DNA from: an uncultured Allosphingosinicella sp.
Lineage (GTDB): Bacteria > Pseudomonadota > Alphaproteobacteria > Sphingomonadales > Sphingomonadaceae
Assembly (NCBI GenBank): GCA_934539295.1
Contig: CAKTCN010000008.1
Location: 1-64,000 of the forward strand
DNA length: 64,000 nucleotides
Direction: 5' to 3'
Shown piece after piece: positions 39,567 through 48,364 of the stretch. The notes below the pieces were generated by a model. The model was given only the letters and a program-made list of their open reading frames with translations. It was not told the DNA's origin and did no database searches. The position numbers and the translations under genes are program-made. Every line of letters starts with the position of its first letter. The first letter of the stretch is position 1.

Positions 39567-41732
39567 ATGGACAATATCGTCACTGCCGAAGCCGCCGACG
39601 CCCTGACGGAGCTGCCTGCTTCCCCACCTGACGGGGCACGTTACTTCAACCGGGAATTGTCCTGGCTCGCCTTCAACCAGAGGGTGATGGAAGAGGCGTG
39701 CAACCGCGGCCACCCGCTTCTGGAGAGGCTTCGCTTTCTGTCGATTTCCGGCGACAACCTCGACGAATTCTTCATGGTGCGCGTGGCCGGACTCAAGGGT
39801 CAGCAGCTCGCCGGCGTGGAAGAACTTTCGGTTGACGGCCTCAATCCCGCGCAACAACTCGCCGCCATCGCGTACGAGACCGAACGGCTTTCCGCGAGCC
39901 AGCAGCAGGTGTGGCTGGACCTTCAGACCGCCTTGGCCGGGGTCGGCCTTGAAGTGCTCGAAAAGGACGGCATCGACGATGCGGCTGCCGAATGGCTGGA
40001 CAAGCATTTCCGTGAACAGATCTTTCCTATCCTGACCCCCCAGGCGATCGACCCGGCGCACCCTTTCCCTTTCATTCCCAACAAGGGCTTCGCGCTCATC
40101 TTCGACCTTGGCAGCGAGGCGGAGGCCGAGACGATCCGCGAACTCGTGGTGGTGCCGCCCACCCTGCCGCGCTTCATCCGCTTGCCGGGTGAGAAGGCCC
40201 GCTACGTCGCGATCGAGACGCTGATCCGCCGGCAGATCACGACGCTGTTCCCTGGCTATGAAGTGCTTGGGGAGGGCGCGTTCCGCCTCATCCGCGACAG
40301 CGATATCGAGGTGGAGGAAGAGGCGGAGGATCTCGTCCGTTACTTCCGAACCGCGATCAAGCGCCGCCGCCGCGGGCGTGTGATCCGCCTGAAGTTCCAG
40401 CATGGCATACCCGACCATCTCGCGAGCGAGGTACTGGCCGGCCTGGATGCCAGTGAGGCGCTGATCTCCATGTCAGCCGGTTTTCTCGGCATCGGCAATC
40501 TTGCCGAACTGGTCGACGAGGATCGTCCCGACCTGAAATTCCCTCCTTACTCACCGCGTTTTCCCGAACGAATCCGGGAGCATGGCGGCGATTGCTTTGC
40601 CGCCATCCGAAGCAAGGACATCGTCGTTCACCATCCATACGAGAGTTTCGAGGTGGTGATTGCCTTTCTGAAGCAGGCGGCTGCCGATCCCGACGTAGTC
40701 GCCATCAAGCAGACGCTCTACCGCGCCGGCAAGCAGTCTGCCGTCATCCGCGCGCTCATCGACGCGGCGGAGGCCGGCAAGTCGGTCACCGCCGTCGTGG
40801 AGCTCAAGGCTCGCTTCGACGAGGAGCAGAACATTCTGTGGGCCGACGCCCTGGAGCGCGCGGGCGTGCAGGTCGTCTACGGCTTCATCGAATGGAAGAC
40901 GCACGCCAAGGTGTCGATGGTCGTGCGGCGTGAGGAAAAGGGCTATCGCACCTACTGCCATCTCGGCACGGGCAACTACCACCCCGTCACGGCGCGCATC
41001 TATACCGATCTAAGCTTCTTCACCGCCGATCCGCGCGTAGGCCGTGATGTAGCGCAGCTCTTCAACTACATCACCGGCTATGTCGAGCCGCGCGAGCTAG
41101 GGCTGATCACCATGTCGCCGATCGGCCTGCGCGAGCATCTGACCATGCTCATCGACCAGGAAATCGCGTCCGCGCGCGCAGGCGAGCCGGCGGCTATCTG
41201 GGCCAAGATGAACTCGCTCGTCGACCCTGCCATCATCGAGAAGCTCTACGAAGCGAGTGGTGCAGGCGTGCAGGTAGACATCATCGCGCGCGGCATCTGC
41301 TGCCTGCGCCCCGGTGTAGAGGGTATGTCGGAGAATATCCGGGTCAAGTCGATCGTCGGACGCTTTCTGGAACATAGCCGCATCTGGTGCTTCGGTAATG
41401 GCCGCGGACTGCCGCATCCCGATGCAAAGGTATTCATCAGCTCCGCCGACTGGATGCCGCGCAATTTCGATCGCCGTGTCGAATATATGATCCCGATCGA
41501 GAATCCGACGGTCCATGCCCAGATCCTGGATCAGGTGATGGTCGCCAACCTGATCGACAACGAACAAAGCTGGCGCCTCCATTCCGATGGTGTCTATGAA
41601 CGGGTTGGAACACAAGGCGCCAAGGCCTTCAATCTTCATCGCTATTTCATGACCAACCCCTCGCTCTCGGGCCGCGGTGCGGCGCATAGCGACGATGCTG
41701 TCCCACGCCTGCGTATCAGGCCCGAGCGTTGA
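39567..41732 (+). CDS. ppk1: Polyphosphate kinase 1
   Basis: A 721-residue enzyme that makes long-chain polyphosphate from ATP. It begins with [20 protein letters not shown], then [22 protein letters not shown]; the autophosphorylated His is in [11 protein letters not shown] (His 465), the second His-bearing region is near RVWCFG-like [20 protein letters not shown], and [15 protein letters not shown] is near the C terminus. It starts one base after the HdaA-like stop and is followed by ppx, the usual pairing of synthesis and degradation. Confidence 0.97.
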   Translation: MDNIVTAEAADALTELPASPPDGARYFNRELSWLAFNQRVMEEACNRGHPLLERLRFLSISGDNLDEFFMVRVAGLKGQQLAGVEELSVDGLNPAQQLAAIAYETERLSASQQQVWLDLQTALAGVGLEVLEKDGIDDAAAEWLDKHFREQIFPILTPQAIDPAHPFPFIPNKGFALIFDLGSEAEAETIRELVVVPPTLPRFIRLPGEKARYVAIETLIRRQITTLFPGYEVLGEGAFRLIRDSDIEVEEEAEDLVRYFRTAIKRRRRGRVIRLKFQHGIPDHLASEVLAGLDASEALISMSAGFLGIGNLAELVDEDRPDLKFPPYSPRFPERIREHGGDCFAAIRSKDIVVHHPYESFEVVIAFLKQAAADPDVVAIKQTLYRAGKQSAVIRALIDAAEAGKSVTAVVELKARFDEEQNILWADALERAGVQVVYGFIEWKTHAKVSMVVRREEKGYRTYCHLGTGNYHPVTARIYTDLSFFTADPRVGRDVAQLFNYITGYVEPRELGLITMSPIGLREHLTMLIDQEIASARAGEPAAIWAKMNSLVDPAIIEKLYEASGAGVQVDIIARGICCLRPGVEGMSENIRVKSIVGRFLEHSRIWCFGNGRGLPHPDAKVFISSADWMPRNFDRRVEYMIPIENPTVHAQILDQVMVANLIDNEQSWRLHSDGVYERVGTQGAKAFNLHRYFMTNPSLSGRGAAHSDDAVPRLRIRPER

Positions 41733-41737
41733 GGCCC

Positions 41738-43195
41738 ATGATCTCCCAACCTGCCGCCATTATCGACATCGGCTCCAATTCCGTGCGCCTGGTCGTCTAT
41801 GACGGGCCGCGAAGAATTCCTGCTATCATCTTCAATGAAAAGGTTATGGCCGGCCTTGGTCGCGGCGTGGCTCGCACCGGCGAGCTGTCGGAGGCCGGGC
41901 AGGATCGCGCGCTCAAGGCCCTGCGCCGCTTCCACATCCTGACCCGCCAGATGGAGGTATCGACCACGCGCGTCGTGGCCACGGCGGCGGTTCGCGAGGC
42001 GACCAACGGCCAGGCGTTTCTCGAGAAGGTACGGGACATCGGCTTCACGCCCGAGATCCTGACCGGCGAGCAGGAAGGACAGATGGCGGGGTACGGCGTC
42101 TTGTCCGGCATCCCGGAAGCAGACGGCATTGTCGGCGATCTCGGCGGCGGCAGCCTTGAACTGGTCGATGTCGCGGCCGGACGCATACTCGGCAGCGCGT
42201 CCATTCCATTCGGCGTGCTCCGCCTGCCGGCACTGCTCGACAAGGGTGAGGCCGTCTTCGTGAAGCGGCTCGCCAAGGCGCTGGAGCCGATCGACTTTCG
42301 TCGGCGCGGGCGCAGGCGGCCCTTCTACATGGTCGGCGGATCGTGGCGCGCGCTCAGCCGCTTCGACATGGTTCGTACCCGACACCCGCTGCCCGTCAGC
42401 CACCACCATATATTGGCGCCGGACCGCATTCAGTCGCTACGGCGCGAGCTGCTCGCAACCGACAAGGATCGCTTGAAGGACGTTCCGGCGCTGTCCTCCT
42501 CGCGTATCCCGACGCTCCCCAACGCAGCGCTCCTGCTTGAGGCACTGGTGGAGGAACTGCGCCCCAGCGAACTCGTCACGTCCAGCTTCGGCATTCGTGA
42601 GGGCATGCTCTATGAACGCCTTGATCCCGCAACGCGCAGACTCGACCCGCTGATCGAGGCCGCACGACAGGCGGGCAGGGGCCTCGGTCGTTTTCCGGAA
42701 CATGGCGATTTGCTCGACAAGTGGATCGCGCCGGTATTCGCCGATCCTCCGCATCTGGCGCGCCTGCGCCGTGCGGCCTGCGTCCTGTCCGACATTGCGT
42801 GGCAGGCGCACCCCGATTTTCGTGCCGACCGCGGCCTCGACATGGCGCTGCATGGCAATTGGGTCGGCATAGATGCTCCGGGCCGCGTGTTGCTGGCCCA
42901 GGCACTCTACACCAATTTCGGCGGCAAGGATTTCGCCTCGCTGGAGGTCGCGCGCCTGTGCGCGCCCGAAGATCTTCGCCGCGCCACCTTGTGGGGTCTC
43001 GCCATACGCCTCGGGCATCGTTTCAGCGGCGGCGTCGCCACCAGCCTTGAACGCAGCCGCCTCGGAATACGCAGCGGCATGCTCCGGCTGGAGATCCGGC
43101 GCGGTGACGAGGCGCTTTTCGGCGATGCCGTGGAGAGGCGCCTCGACACGCTTGCCACCGGCCTTGGGCTCGGCGCCGAAGCAGTGGTGATGTAG
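41738..43195 (+). CDS. ppx: Exopolyphosphatase (Ppx/GppA family)
   Basis: About 485 residues. The sugar-kinase/Hsp70-type fold shows phosphate loop 1 AIIDIGSNSVRLVVYD, TAAVREATNGQAFLEKV, ILTGEQEGQMAGYGVLSGIP and phosphate loop 2 GIVGDLGGGSLELVDV. The C-terminal HD-like helical domain is present. It degrades polyphosphate or pppGpp. ATG 41738 has GAGG just upstream; a TTG at 41729 overlapping the ppk1 stop is an alternative. It closes the DUF2066-hdaA-ppk1-ppx series. Confidence 0.95.
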   Translation: MISQPAAIIDIGSNSVRLVVYDGPRRIPAIIFNEKVMAGLGRGVARTGELSEAGQDRALKALRRFHILTRQMEVSTTRVVATAAVREATNGQAFLEKVRDIGFTPEILTGEQEGQMAGYGVLSGIPEADGIVGDLGGGSLELVDVAAGRILGSASIPFGVLRLPALLDKGEAVFVKRLAKALEPIDFRRRGRRRPFYMVGGSWRALSRFDMVRTRHPLPVSHHHILAPDRIQSLRRELLATDKDRLKDVPALSSSRIPTLPNAALLLEALVEELRPSELVTSSFGIREGMLYERLDPATRRLDPLIEAARQAGRGLGRFPEHGDLLDKWIAPVFADPPHLARLRRAACVLSDIAWQAHPDFRADRGLDMALHGNWVGIDAPGRVLLAQALYTNFGGKDFASLEVARLCAPEDLRRATLWGLAIRLGHRFSGGVATSLERSRLGIRSGMLRLEIRRGDEALFGDAVERRLDTLATGLGLGAEAVVM

Positions 43196-43207
43196 GTCGA
43201 CGCGGCC

Positions 43208-43510
43208 TCAGCCGCAGCTGGCGCCCTCGACGCGGCCTTGCCCGTCGATCCGCAGGTTCAACCGATCCTCGCGATAGTCCATGGTCACCACGTCACCCGG
43301 ACGAATCGAGCGCACGGTCTTCGCCCCACTCAGCTTGCGCGCCTCTTCGGCGAGCGCAGGCGTGTGCGGCTTTCCGACCATGGCCGATACCTTGCTCGCA
43401 TCGCAATGTCCCGTCGCGGTTTCGGCAGCGGGCACCTGCTCGGCACTCTCCACTGGTGCCGTTACACACCCCCCCGCCAGCACAGCCGCCAAGACAATCG
43501 CCTTCGTCAT
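43208..43510 (-). CDS. I78-family peptidase-inhibitor-like lipoprotein
   Basis: A 100-residue precursor. The signal MTKAIVLAAVLAGGC ends in a lipobox with Cys 15. The mature part resembles I78 inhibitors: CDASKVSAMVGKPHTPAL, then ARKLSGAKTVRSIRPGDVVTMDYREDRLNL in two pieces, with a terminal GRVEGASCG. I78 proteins inhibit serine peptidases and may protect the periplasm. ATG 43510 overlaps the rnd stop (ATGA), so it is translated after rnd. Longer upstream readings lie inside rnd. Confidence 0.85.
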   Translation of the reverse strand: MTKAIVLAAVLAGGCVTAPVESAEQVPAAETATGHCDASKVSAMVGKPHTPALAEEARKLSGAKTVRSIRPGDVVTMDYREDRLNLRIDGQGRVEGASCG

Positions 43511-44676
43511 TCCTGTTCCGTCCTCGTCATAACCAGCTTGCCCCCGCGCACAGCGAAAGCGAGCCGGCCCTCGATAAGATCCACCGCATCGCGGCCGAAT
43601 TCCTCGTACCGCCATCCTTCCAGGATCGAGAGCCCCTCGCGCCGACCGGCGGCGAGCAGTTCCAGTTCCTCGGACCGGGCCACAAGGCGCGCCGCGACGT
43701 TGCTCTCGCGTGAACGTATCTTGAGGAGCAGCTTCAGGAGGTCCGCCACCAGCGAACCCTCACGCCCCAGGCCCGGCTTGTCCTCGCGCGCCGGCAGCTC
43801 GTCAGCCGGCAACGGCCCCGCCCCCTCCAGCGCCTCCATCAGCCGCGCGCCGATGTCGTTGCTTTTCCACCCCGCAGACAGCCCGCGCACCCGCGCCAGC
43901 GCATCCTGGTTCGCCGGGGGGTGCGACGCGATGTCGGCCAGCGTCTCATCCTTCATGATCCGCCCACGCGGCAGATTCTTGCCCCGCGCCTCATTCTCGC
44001 GCCACGCCGCCAGCGCCTTCAACCGCCCGAGCACCTCGGGCTTGCGGCTCGAGATGCGGACCTTCTTCCAGGCGATATCGGCTTCGTTGGCGTAATTGGC
44101 GATATCGCCGATCCGCTCCATCTCCTGGTCCAGCCACGCGCCGCGCCCGGTCTTGATCAGGCGCTTGAGCATTTTGGGGAAAAGGTCGGCCAGATAGGTG
44201 ACGTCGCCGATCGCATAATCGATTTGGCGCTTGTCGAGCGGCCGCCGCGCCCAATCAGTAAAGCGCGCCCCTTTGTCCAGGCTCTTGCCGATCAGGCTTT
44301 CCACCAGGTTCGAATAGCCGATCTGTTCGCCCAGCCCCAAGGCCATTGCGGCAATCTGCGTATCGAACAGGGGGTGCGGCGTCTTGCCGGTGAGATTGTA
44401 GATGATCTCGATATCCTGCCCACCGGCATGGAAGACCTTCAGCACATCCTCATTGTCGACCAGCAGACGCAGCAGGGGAGAGAGGTCCAGTCCTTCAGCC
44501 TTGGGGTCGACCGCCGCGGCTTCCTCCTGGTTGCCGATCTGGATCAGGCATAGATCGGGCCAGTAGGTGCTCTCGCGCATGAACTCGGTGTCCACGGCGA
44601 CGAACTCGGATCGGGCGAGGCGTTCACAAAGGGCGGCAAGCGACTCGGTGTCGGTGATCAGCGGATGTATATGCAT
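43507..44676 (-). CDS. rnd: Ribonuclease D
   Basis: A 389-residue 3'-5' exoribonuclease of the DEDD family. Exo motifs: FVAVDTEFMRESTYWPDLCL (Asp, Glu), VFHAGGQDIEIIYNLTG (Asp) and QIDYAIGDVTYLADLF (Tyr, Asp). An HRDC domain follows (LKALAAWRENEARGKNLPRGRI) and a second helical region. It trims tRNA 3' ends. It is divergent from aspS with 103 bp between and is followed by the overlapping I78 gene. Confidence 0.95.
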   Translation of the reverse strand: MHIHPLITDTESLAALCERLARSEFVAVDTEFMRESTYWPDLCLIQIGNQEEAAAVDPKAEGLDLSPLLRLLVDNEDVLKVFHAGGQDIEIIYNLTGKTPHPLFDTQIAAMALGLGEQIGYSNLVESLIGKSLDKGARFTDWARRPLDKRQIDYAIGDVTYLADLFPKMLKRLIKTGRGAWLDQEMERIGDIANYANEADIAWKKVRISSRKPEVLGRLKALAAWRENEARGKNLPRGRIMKDETLADIASHPPANQDALARVRGLSAGWKSNDIGARLMEALEGAGPLPADELPAREDKPGLGREGSLVADLLKLLLKIRSRESNVAARLVARSEELELLAAGRREGLSILEGWRYEEFGRDAVDLIEGRLAFAVRGGKLVMTRTEQE

Positions 44677-44779
44677 TGGCGCGCGTCATAGCCGCACCCG
44701 CTCGCCTTGACAAAGCAAGTCCTTGCCGCGAAGCGCTCGGCCTAAATACCGACAGCAAAAACTCGAAAGCAGTCCACAC

Positions 44780-46558
44780 ATGCACGCCTACCGCACGCAC
44801 ACTTGCGCCCAGCTTCGCGCCGACCAGGTCGGCCAGACGGTCAAGCTTTCCGGCTGGATCCACCGCAAGCGCGACCATGGCGGCGTGCTGTTCGTCGATC
44901 TGCGCGACCACCACGGCATCACGCAGGTCGTCGCGAAGGCCAATAGCGAGCCTCTTCGCATCCTCGACGGCCTGCGTGCCGAGTCGGTCGTCACCATAGT
45001 CGGCGAAGTCGTCGCGCGCGGTCCCGAAGCCTCCAACCCGAACCTCGCCACCGGCGAGATCGAGGTGGTCGCATCCGAAGTCACCGTTCAGTCGGCTGCG
45101 CAGGAACTGCCGCTGCCGGTCGCGGGCGAGGCCGAATATCCTGAGGATATTCGCCTGCGCTACCGCTATCTCGACCTGCGCCGCGAGCGCATCCATTCCA
45201 ACATCGTGCTGCGCAGCAACGTCATCTCCAGCGTCCGCCGCCGCATGATCGATCAGGGCTTCACCGAATTCCAGACGCCGATCCTGACCGCGTCGTCTCC
45301 CGAAGGCGCGCGCGACTATCTCGTCCCCAGCCGCGTCCACCCAGGCAAGTTCTACGCGCTCCCGCAGGCGCCGCAGATGTTCAAGCAATTGCTGATGGTC
45401 GCTGGCTTCGACCGCTACTTCCAGATCGCACCCTGCTTCCGCGACGAGGATGCCCGCGCAGACCGTTCGCCCGGCGAATTCTACCAACTCGACTTCGAGA
45501 TGAGCTTCGTCACGCAGGAAGACGTATTCGCCGCGATCGAGCCGGTGCTGCACGGCATCTTCGAGGAATTCGCCAACGGCCGCCAAGTCTCGCCTTTGCC
45601 GTTCGCGCGCATCCCCTACAAGGAATCGATGCTGAAATACGGCAACGACAAGCCGGACCTGCGCAATCCGATCCTCATCACCGACGTGTCGAGCCACTTC
45701 GAAGGCTCGGGTTTCGGCCTCTTTTCCAACATCGTCGGCTCCGGCGGCGTGGTTCGCGCCATCCCGGCACCGAATACCGCCGACAAGAGCCGCAAGTTCT
45801 TCGACGAGATGAACGAATGGGCGCGCGCCGAAGGCCATGCCGGCCTCGGCTACATCACGCAGAAGAATGGCGAACTCGGCGGCCCGATCGCCAAGAACCA
45901 TGGCGAGGAAGCCACGCGCAAGCTGATCGCCGAGCTCGGCCTCGGCCCCGACGACGGCATCTTCTTCGCAGCCGGCAAGGAAGCGCAGGCGGCCAAGCTC
46001 GCCGGCCTGGCCCGCACCCGCACGGCCGAAAGCCTCGGCCTCATCGACCAGAACCGCTTCGAATTCTGCTGGATCGTCGATTTCCCGATGTTCGAATATG
46101 ACGAGGAATCGAAGAAGGTCGACTTCAGCCACAATCCCTTCTCGATGCCGCAGGGCGAGATGGAGGCGCTGGAGACCAAGGATCCGCTCGATATCCTCGC
46201 CTACCAGTATGACATCGTCTGCAACGGCGTGGAGCTGAGCTCCGGCGCGATCCGGAACCACCGCCCCGACATCATGTACAAGGCCTTCGAGATCGCCGGC
46301 TACAGCCAGGAGGATGTGGACACGAACTTCTCCGGCATGATCAACGCCTTCAAGTTCGGCGCGCCCCCGCACGGCGGCTCGGCCCCCGGCATCGACCGCA
46401 TCGTCATGCTGCTCGCCGACGAGCCGAACATCCGAGAGGTCATCCTCTTTCCGATGACGCAGAAGGCGGAAGACCTGATGATGAACGCGCCGGCACCCGC
46501 CACGCCGAAGCAGCTACGCGAGCTGCACATCCGCGTGACGGACCTGCCGAAGAGCTGA
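44780..46558 (+). CDS. aspS: Aspartyl-tRNA synthetase
   Basis: A 592-residue class II synthetase. The N-terminal anticodon OB domain has [23 protein letters not shown] in two pieces. Then come [13 protein letters not shown], motif 1, motif 2 [22 protein letters not shown], the bacterial GAD insert (GDKxRKFFDE-like region [13 protein letters not shown]) and motif 3 [17 protein letters not shown]. Some bacterial enzymes of this kind also charge tRNA-Asn; GatCAB is not in this window, so specificity is open. ATG 44780 begins at the conserved YRTHTC. A shared terminator follows. Confidence 0.97.
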   Translation: MHAYRTHTCAQLRADQVGQTVKLSGWIHRKRDHGGVLFVDLRDHHGITQVVAKANSEPLRILDGLRAESVVTIVGEVVARGPEASNPNLATGEIEVVASEVTVQSAAQELPLPVAGEAEYPEDIRLRYRYLDLRRERIHSNIVLRSNVISSVRRRMIDQGFTEFQTPILTASSPEGARDYLVPSRVHPGKFYALPQAPQMFKQLLMVAGFDRYFQIAPCFRDEDARADRSPGEFYQLDFEMSFVTQEDVFAAIEPVLHGIFEEFANGRQVSPLPFARIPYKESMLKYGNDKPDLRNPILITDVSSHFEGSGFGLFSNIVGSGGVVRAIPAPNTADKSRKFFDEMNEWARAEGHAGLGYITQKNGELGGPIAKNHGEEATRKLIAELGLGPDDGIFFAAGKEAQAAKLAGLARTRTAESLGLIDQNRFEFCWIVDFPMFEYDEESKKVDFSHNPFSMPQGEMEALETKDPLDILAYQYDIVCNGVELSSGAIRNHRPDIMYKAFEIAGYSQEDVDTNFSGMINAFKFGAPPHGGSAPGIDRIVMLLADEPNIREVILFPMTQKAEDLMMNAPAPATPKQLRELHIRVTDLPKS

Positions 46559-46566
46559 GGATTGCT

Positions 46567-46588
46567 CCCCTCCCGCTTGCGGGAGGGG
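46567..46588. terminator. Bidirectional terminator between aspS and greB
   Basis: CCCCTCCCGC and GCGGGAGGGG form a perfect 10-bp stem around TT, between two convergent stops (46558 and 46590). It is nearly identical to the element at 6734-6757. Confidence 0.7.
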
Positions 46589-46589
46589 A

Positions 46590-47063
46590 CTAGTCGTAAG
46601 AAATCTCCACCACCTCATATTCCTTCTCGCCCGCGGGCAGGCTCACCCGCCGCACGTCGCCGACGGCCGCCCCGCGCACCGCGCGAGCCAACGGCGAGTT
46701 CCAGCTGATCCGCCCCTTGCCGGCATCCGCCTCATCCTGGCCGACCAGGGTCACGATGCGCTGCACGTCATCCTCGTCGGCCAGCGTCACTGTCGCCCCA
46801 AACAGAACTTTGCTCCTGTCTTGCTCCAAAGGCTCCACGATCCGCGCCGCCTTCATCCGCTTGGACAGCCAGCCGATCCGCCGGTCCATCTCGCGCAGCC
46901 GCTTGCGGCCATAGATATAGTCGCCATTCTCCGATCGATCGCCATTGCCGGCCGCCCAGCTGATCGTCTCCACCAGCTTCGGCCGCTCGACCGCGAACAA
47001 TTGCTCATATTCCTCGCGAAGCGCGCAATAGCCGGCGGGCGTGATGTAGTTGGGCTTGTCCAT
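46590..47063 (-). CDS. greB: Transcription elongation factor GreB
   Basis: A 157-residue Gre factor. An N-terminal coiled coil is followed by the loop NGDRSENGDYIYGRKRLREMD, here given in two parts (about 40-60), whose acidic tip residues reach the RNA polymerase active site. A C-terminal FKBP-like domain contains FGATVTLADEDD and ISWNSPLARAVRG. The GDYIYGRKRLREMDRRI pattern fits GreB rather than GreA. It rescues backtracked polymerase by stimulating transcript cleavage. Confidence 0.94.
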   Translation of the reverse strand: MDKPNYITPAGYCALREEYEQLFAVERPKLVETISWAAGNGDRSENGDYIYGRKRLREMDRRIGWLSKRMKAARIVEPLEQDRSKVLFGATVTLADEDDVQRIVTLVGQDEADAGKGRISWNSPLARAVRGAAVGDVRRVSLPAGEKEYEVVEISYD

Positions 47064-47210
47064 TCGCCCCGCCTAGAGCCTGATCGAGTGAGGTGGAAGC
47101 ACTCGCGCGTCGAGCGCCCCGCAACACTAAGTTGCGAAATGGACACGACGCGGAAACGCGCGCGCACCTAGAGCCTGCCGGCAGAACATAAGCAAAAGCA
47201 GAGGAACAGG

Positions 47211-47633
47211 ATGCTCGCTCTCGCCACCCTTATCGCGGCGGCCGCCACCGGCTTGCCCACGCACGACGTCAACGTTGCCCATGAGGGCACCAGCTATCAG
47301 GTCAGCTACACGCCGGTCGTCAGCACGCAGCTGCGAACGGTAGGCAGCAGCGTAGGCTCGCGGCCAAGCACCGAGCGTTGCCGCTGGACGGCCAGGCTTG
47401 ATGTGCAGCGTAGTTTTGCGAGGATGGGCACCAGCTCGCGCCCGGCCATACTCGCCACCCGCAACCTCTCCGGCAGCAAGCCCGGCCATTGCACGCAGGC
47501 GCGCGCCGCCATCGACGCGGAACTCGCCAGAAAGGCCGACGAGGTGCAGGCGTATCTCGGTCAGGTTGCGGAACAGGATCGCGAAAGCGTCCGTTCGGAT
47601 ATAGAGCTTACTCGCAAACTCGCTGGAAACTGA
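47211..47633 (+). CDS. Secreted protein of unknown function
   Basis: 140 residues with a signal peptide (MLALATLIAAAATGLPT). The mature region begins HDVNVAHEGTSYQVSYTP, a beta-rich stretch, has two cysteines (CRWTARL and GHCTQA, possible disulfide), and ends in a charged helix (ELARKADEVQAYLGQVAEQ). A GAGGAACAGG ribosome site precedes the ATG. Only 5 bp separate it from the porin-like gene downstream, so the two are probably co-transcribed. The family was not recognised. Confidence 0.7.
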   Translation: MLALATLIAAAATGLPTHDVNVAHEGTSYQVSYTPVVSTQLRTVGSSVGSRPSTERCRWTARLDVQRSFARMGTSSRPAILATRNLSGSKPGHCTQARAAIDAELARKADEVQAYLGQVAEQDRESVRSDIELTRKLAGN

Positions 47634-47638
47634 TCCTC

Positions 47639-48364
47639 ATGCCTCATCGACCCGGCCGCTTGCTGGCTGTGGCTGCTGCCGCACTCCTGCCTTCGGCTGC
47701 CCAAGCTTTTCCTGCGGAGCCGCCGCGTCTTTCCGGCGAGGCCGCGTCCGATGATCGAAGGCGCGGGATCAGTTGGAGCGAGGGCAAGGCAAGCGTATCA
47801 GCCAGCATCCGCGCTCCATTGGTCGGTGGCCTTGAAGCCGATGCCCTGCTGTCGGCGCTGCGCGGCAGCTCTCGTTTTGGTGGCGCCGATGCTGGGCTGA
47901 CGACAGGCCTGCGACATGTCACGCGCGCCGGACCCTGGACGCTCGAGGCAGGCGCCGTTGCAAACCTCTTCATCGGCAGATCGCGCTTCGACTATGTCGA
48001 GTTGCAGGCGTCGGCCGCGCACCAGCTCGGCCCCGTACAGGCCCGGCTCTCCGCCGCCTATGCGCCATCCCAAGACGCGCTCGGCGGCGACAACCTTTAC
48101 TTGTCCGGCAACTTCGACTCGGCGATTCCGGGCACTCCCTACTCGCTCTATGCCGGGGTAGGGCGCTCGACCGGGAATTCCGACACAAGCCGGGCTTCGA
48201 ACTTCCTGCGCCCGGCCGGATCTTACTGGGACCACCGCATCGGGATCGAGCGGGTCGAAGGTCCGCTGGTGCTGGGCCTGCGCTACTCCGACACCGATAT
48301 CGGCGAGGGAAGGGCGCCGCACACCGGCGCCCGCCTTGTCGCCTATCTTGGCGTCGGGCTCTGA
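47639..48364 (+). CDS. TorF-type putative porin
   Basis: A 241-residue precursor. A signal peptide (LLAVAAAALLPSAAQA) is followed by alternating amphipathic strands such as GISWSEGKASVSASIRAPLV, DYVELQASAAHQLGPVQARL and DNLYLSGNFDSAIPGTPYSL, ending in VAYLGVGL; the pattern RRRGISWSEGK near the N terminus and YAGVGRS later match the TorF/Gcw_chp porin-like family. It is predicted to form a small outer-membrane beta-barrel. The substrate is unknown. It ends one base before the convergent lytic transglycosylase. Confidence 0.75.
   Translation: MPHRPGRLLAVAAAALLPSAAQAFPAEPPRLSGEAASDDRRRGISWSEGKASVSASIRAPLVGGLEADALLSALRGSSRFGGADAGLTTGLRHVTRAGPWTLEAGAVANLFIGRSRFDYVELQASAAHQLGPVQARLSAAYAPSQDALGGDNLYLSGNFDSAIPGTPYSLYAGVGRSTGNSDTSRASNFLRPAGSYWDHRIGIERVEGPLVLGLRYSDTDIGEGRAPHTGARLVAYLGVGL

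Noticed and set aside
44624..46372. A 582-codon minus-strand frame opposite aspS
   Set aside because: aspS has all class II motifs in the plus frame; the antisense frame is compositional.
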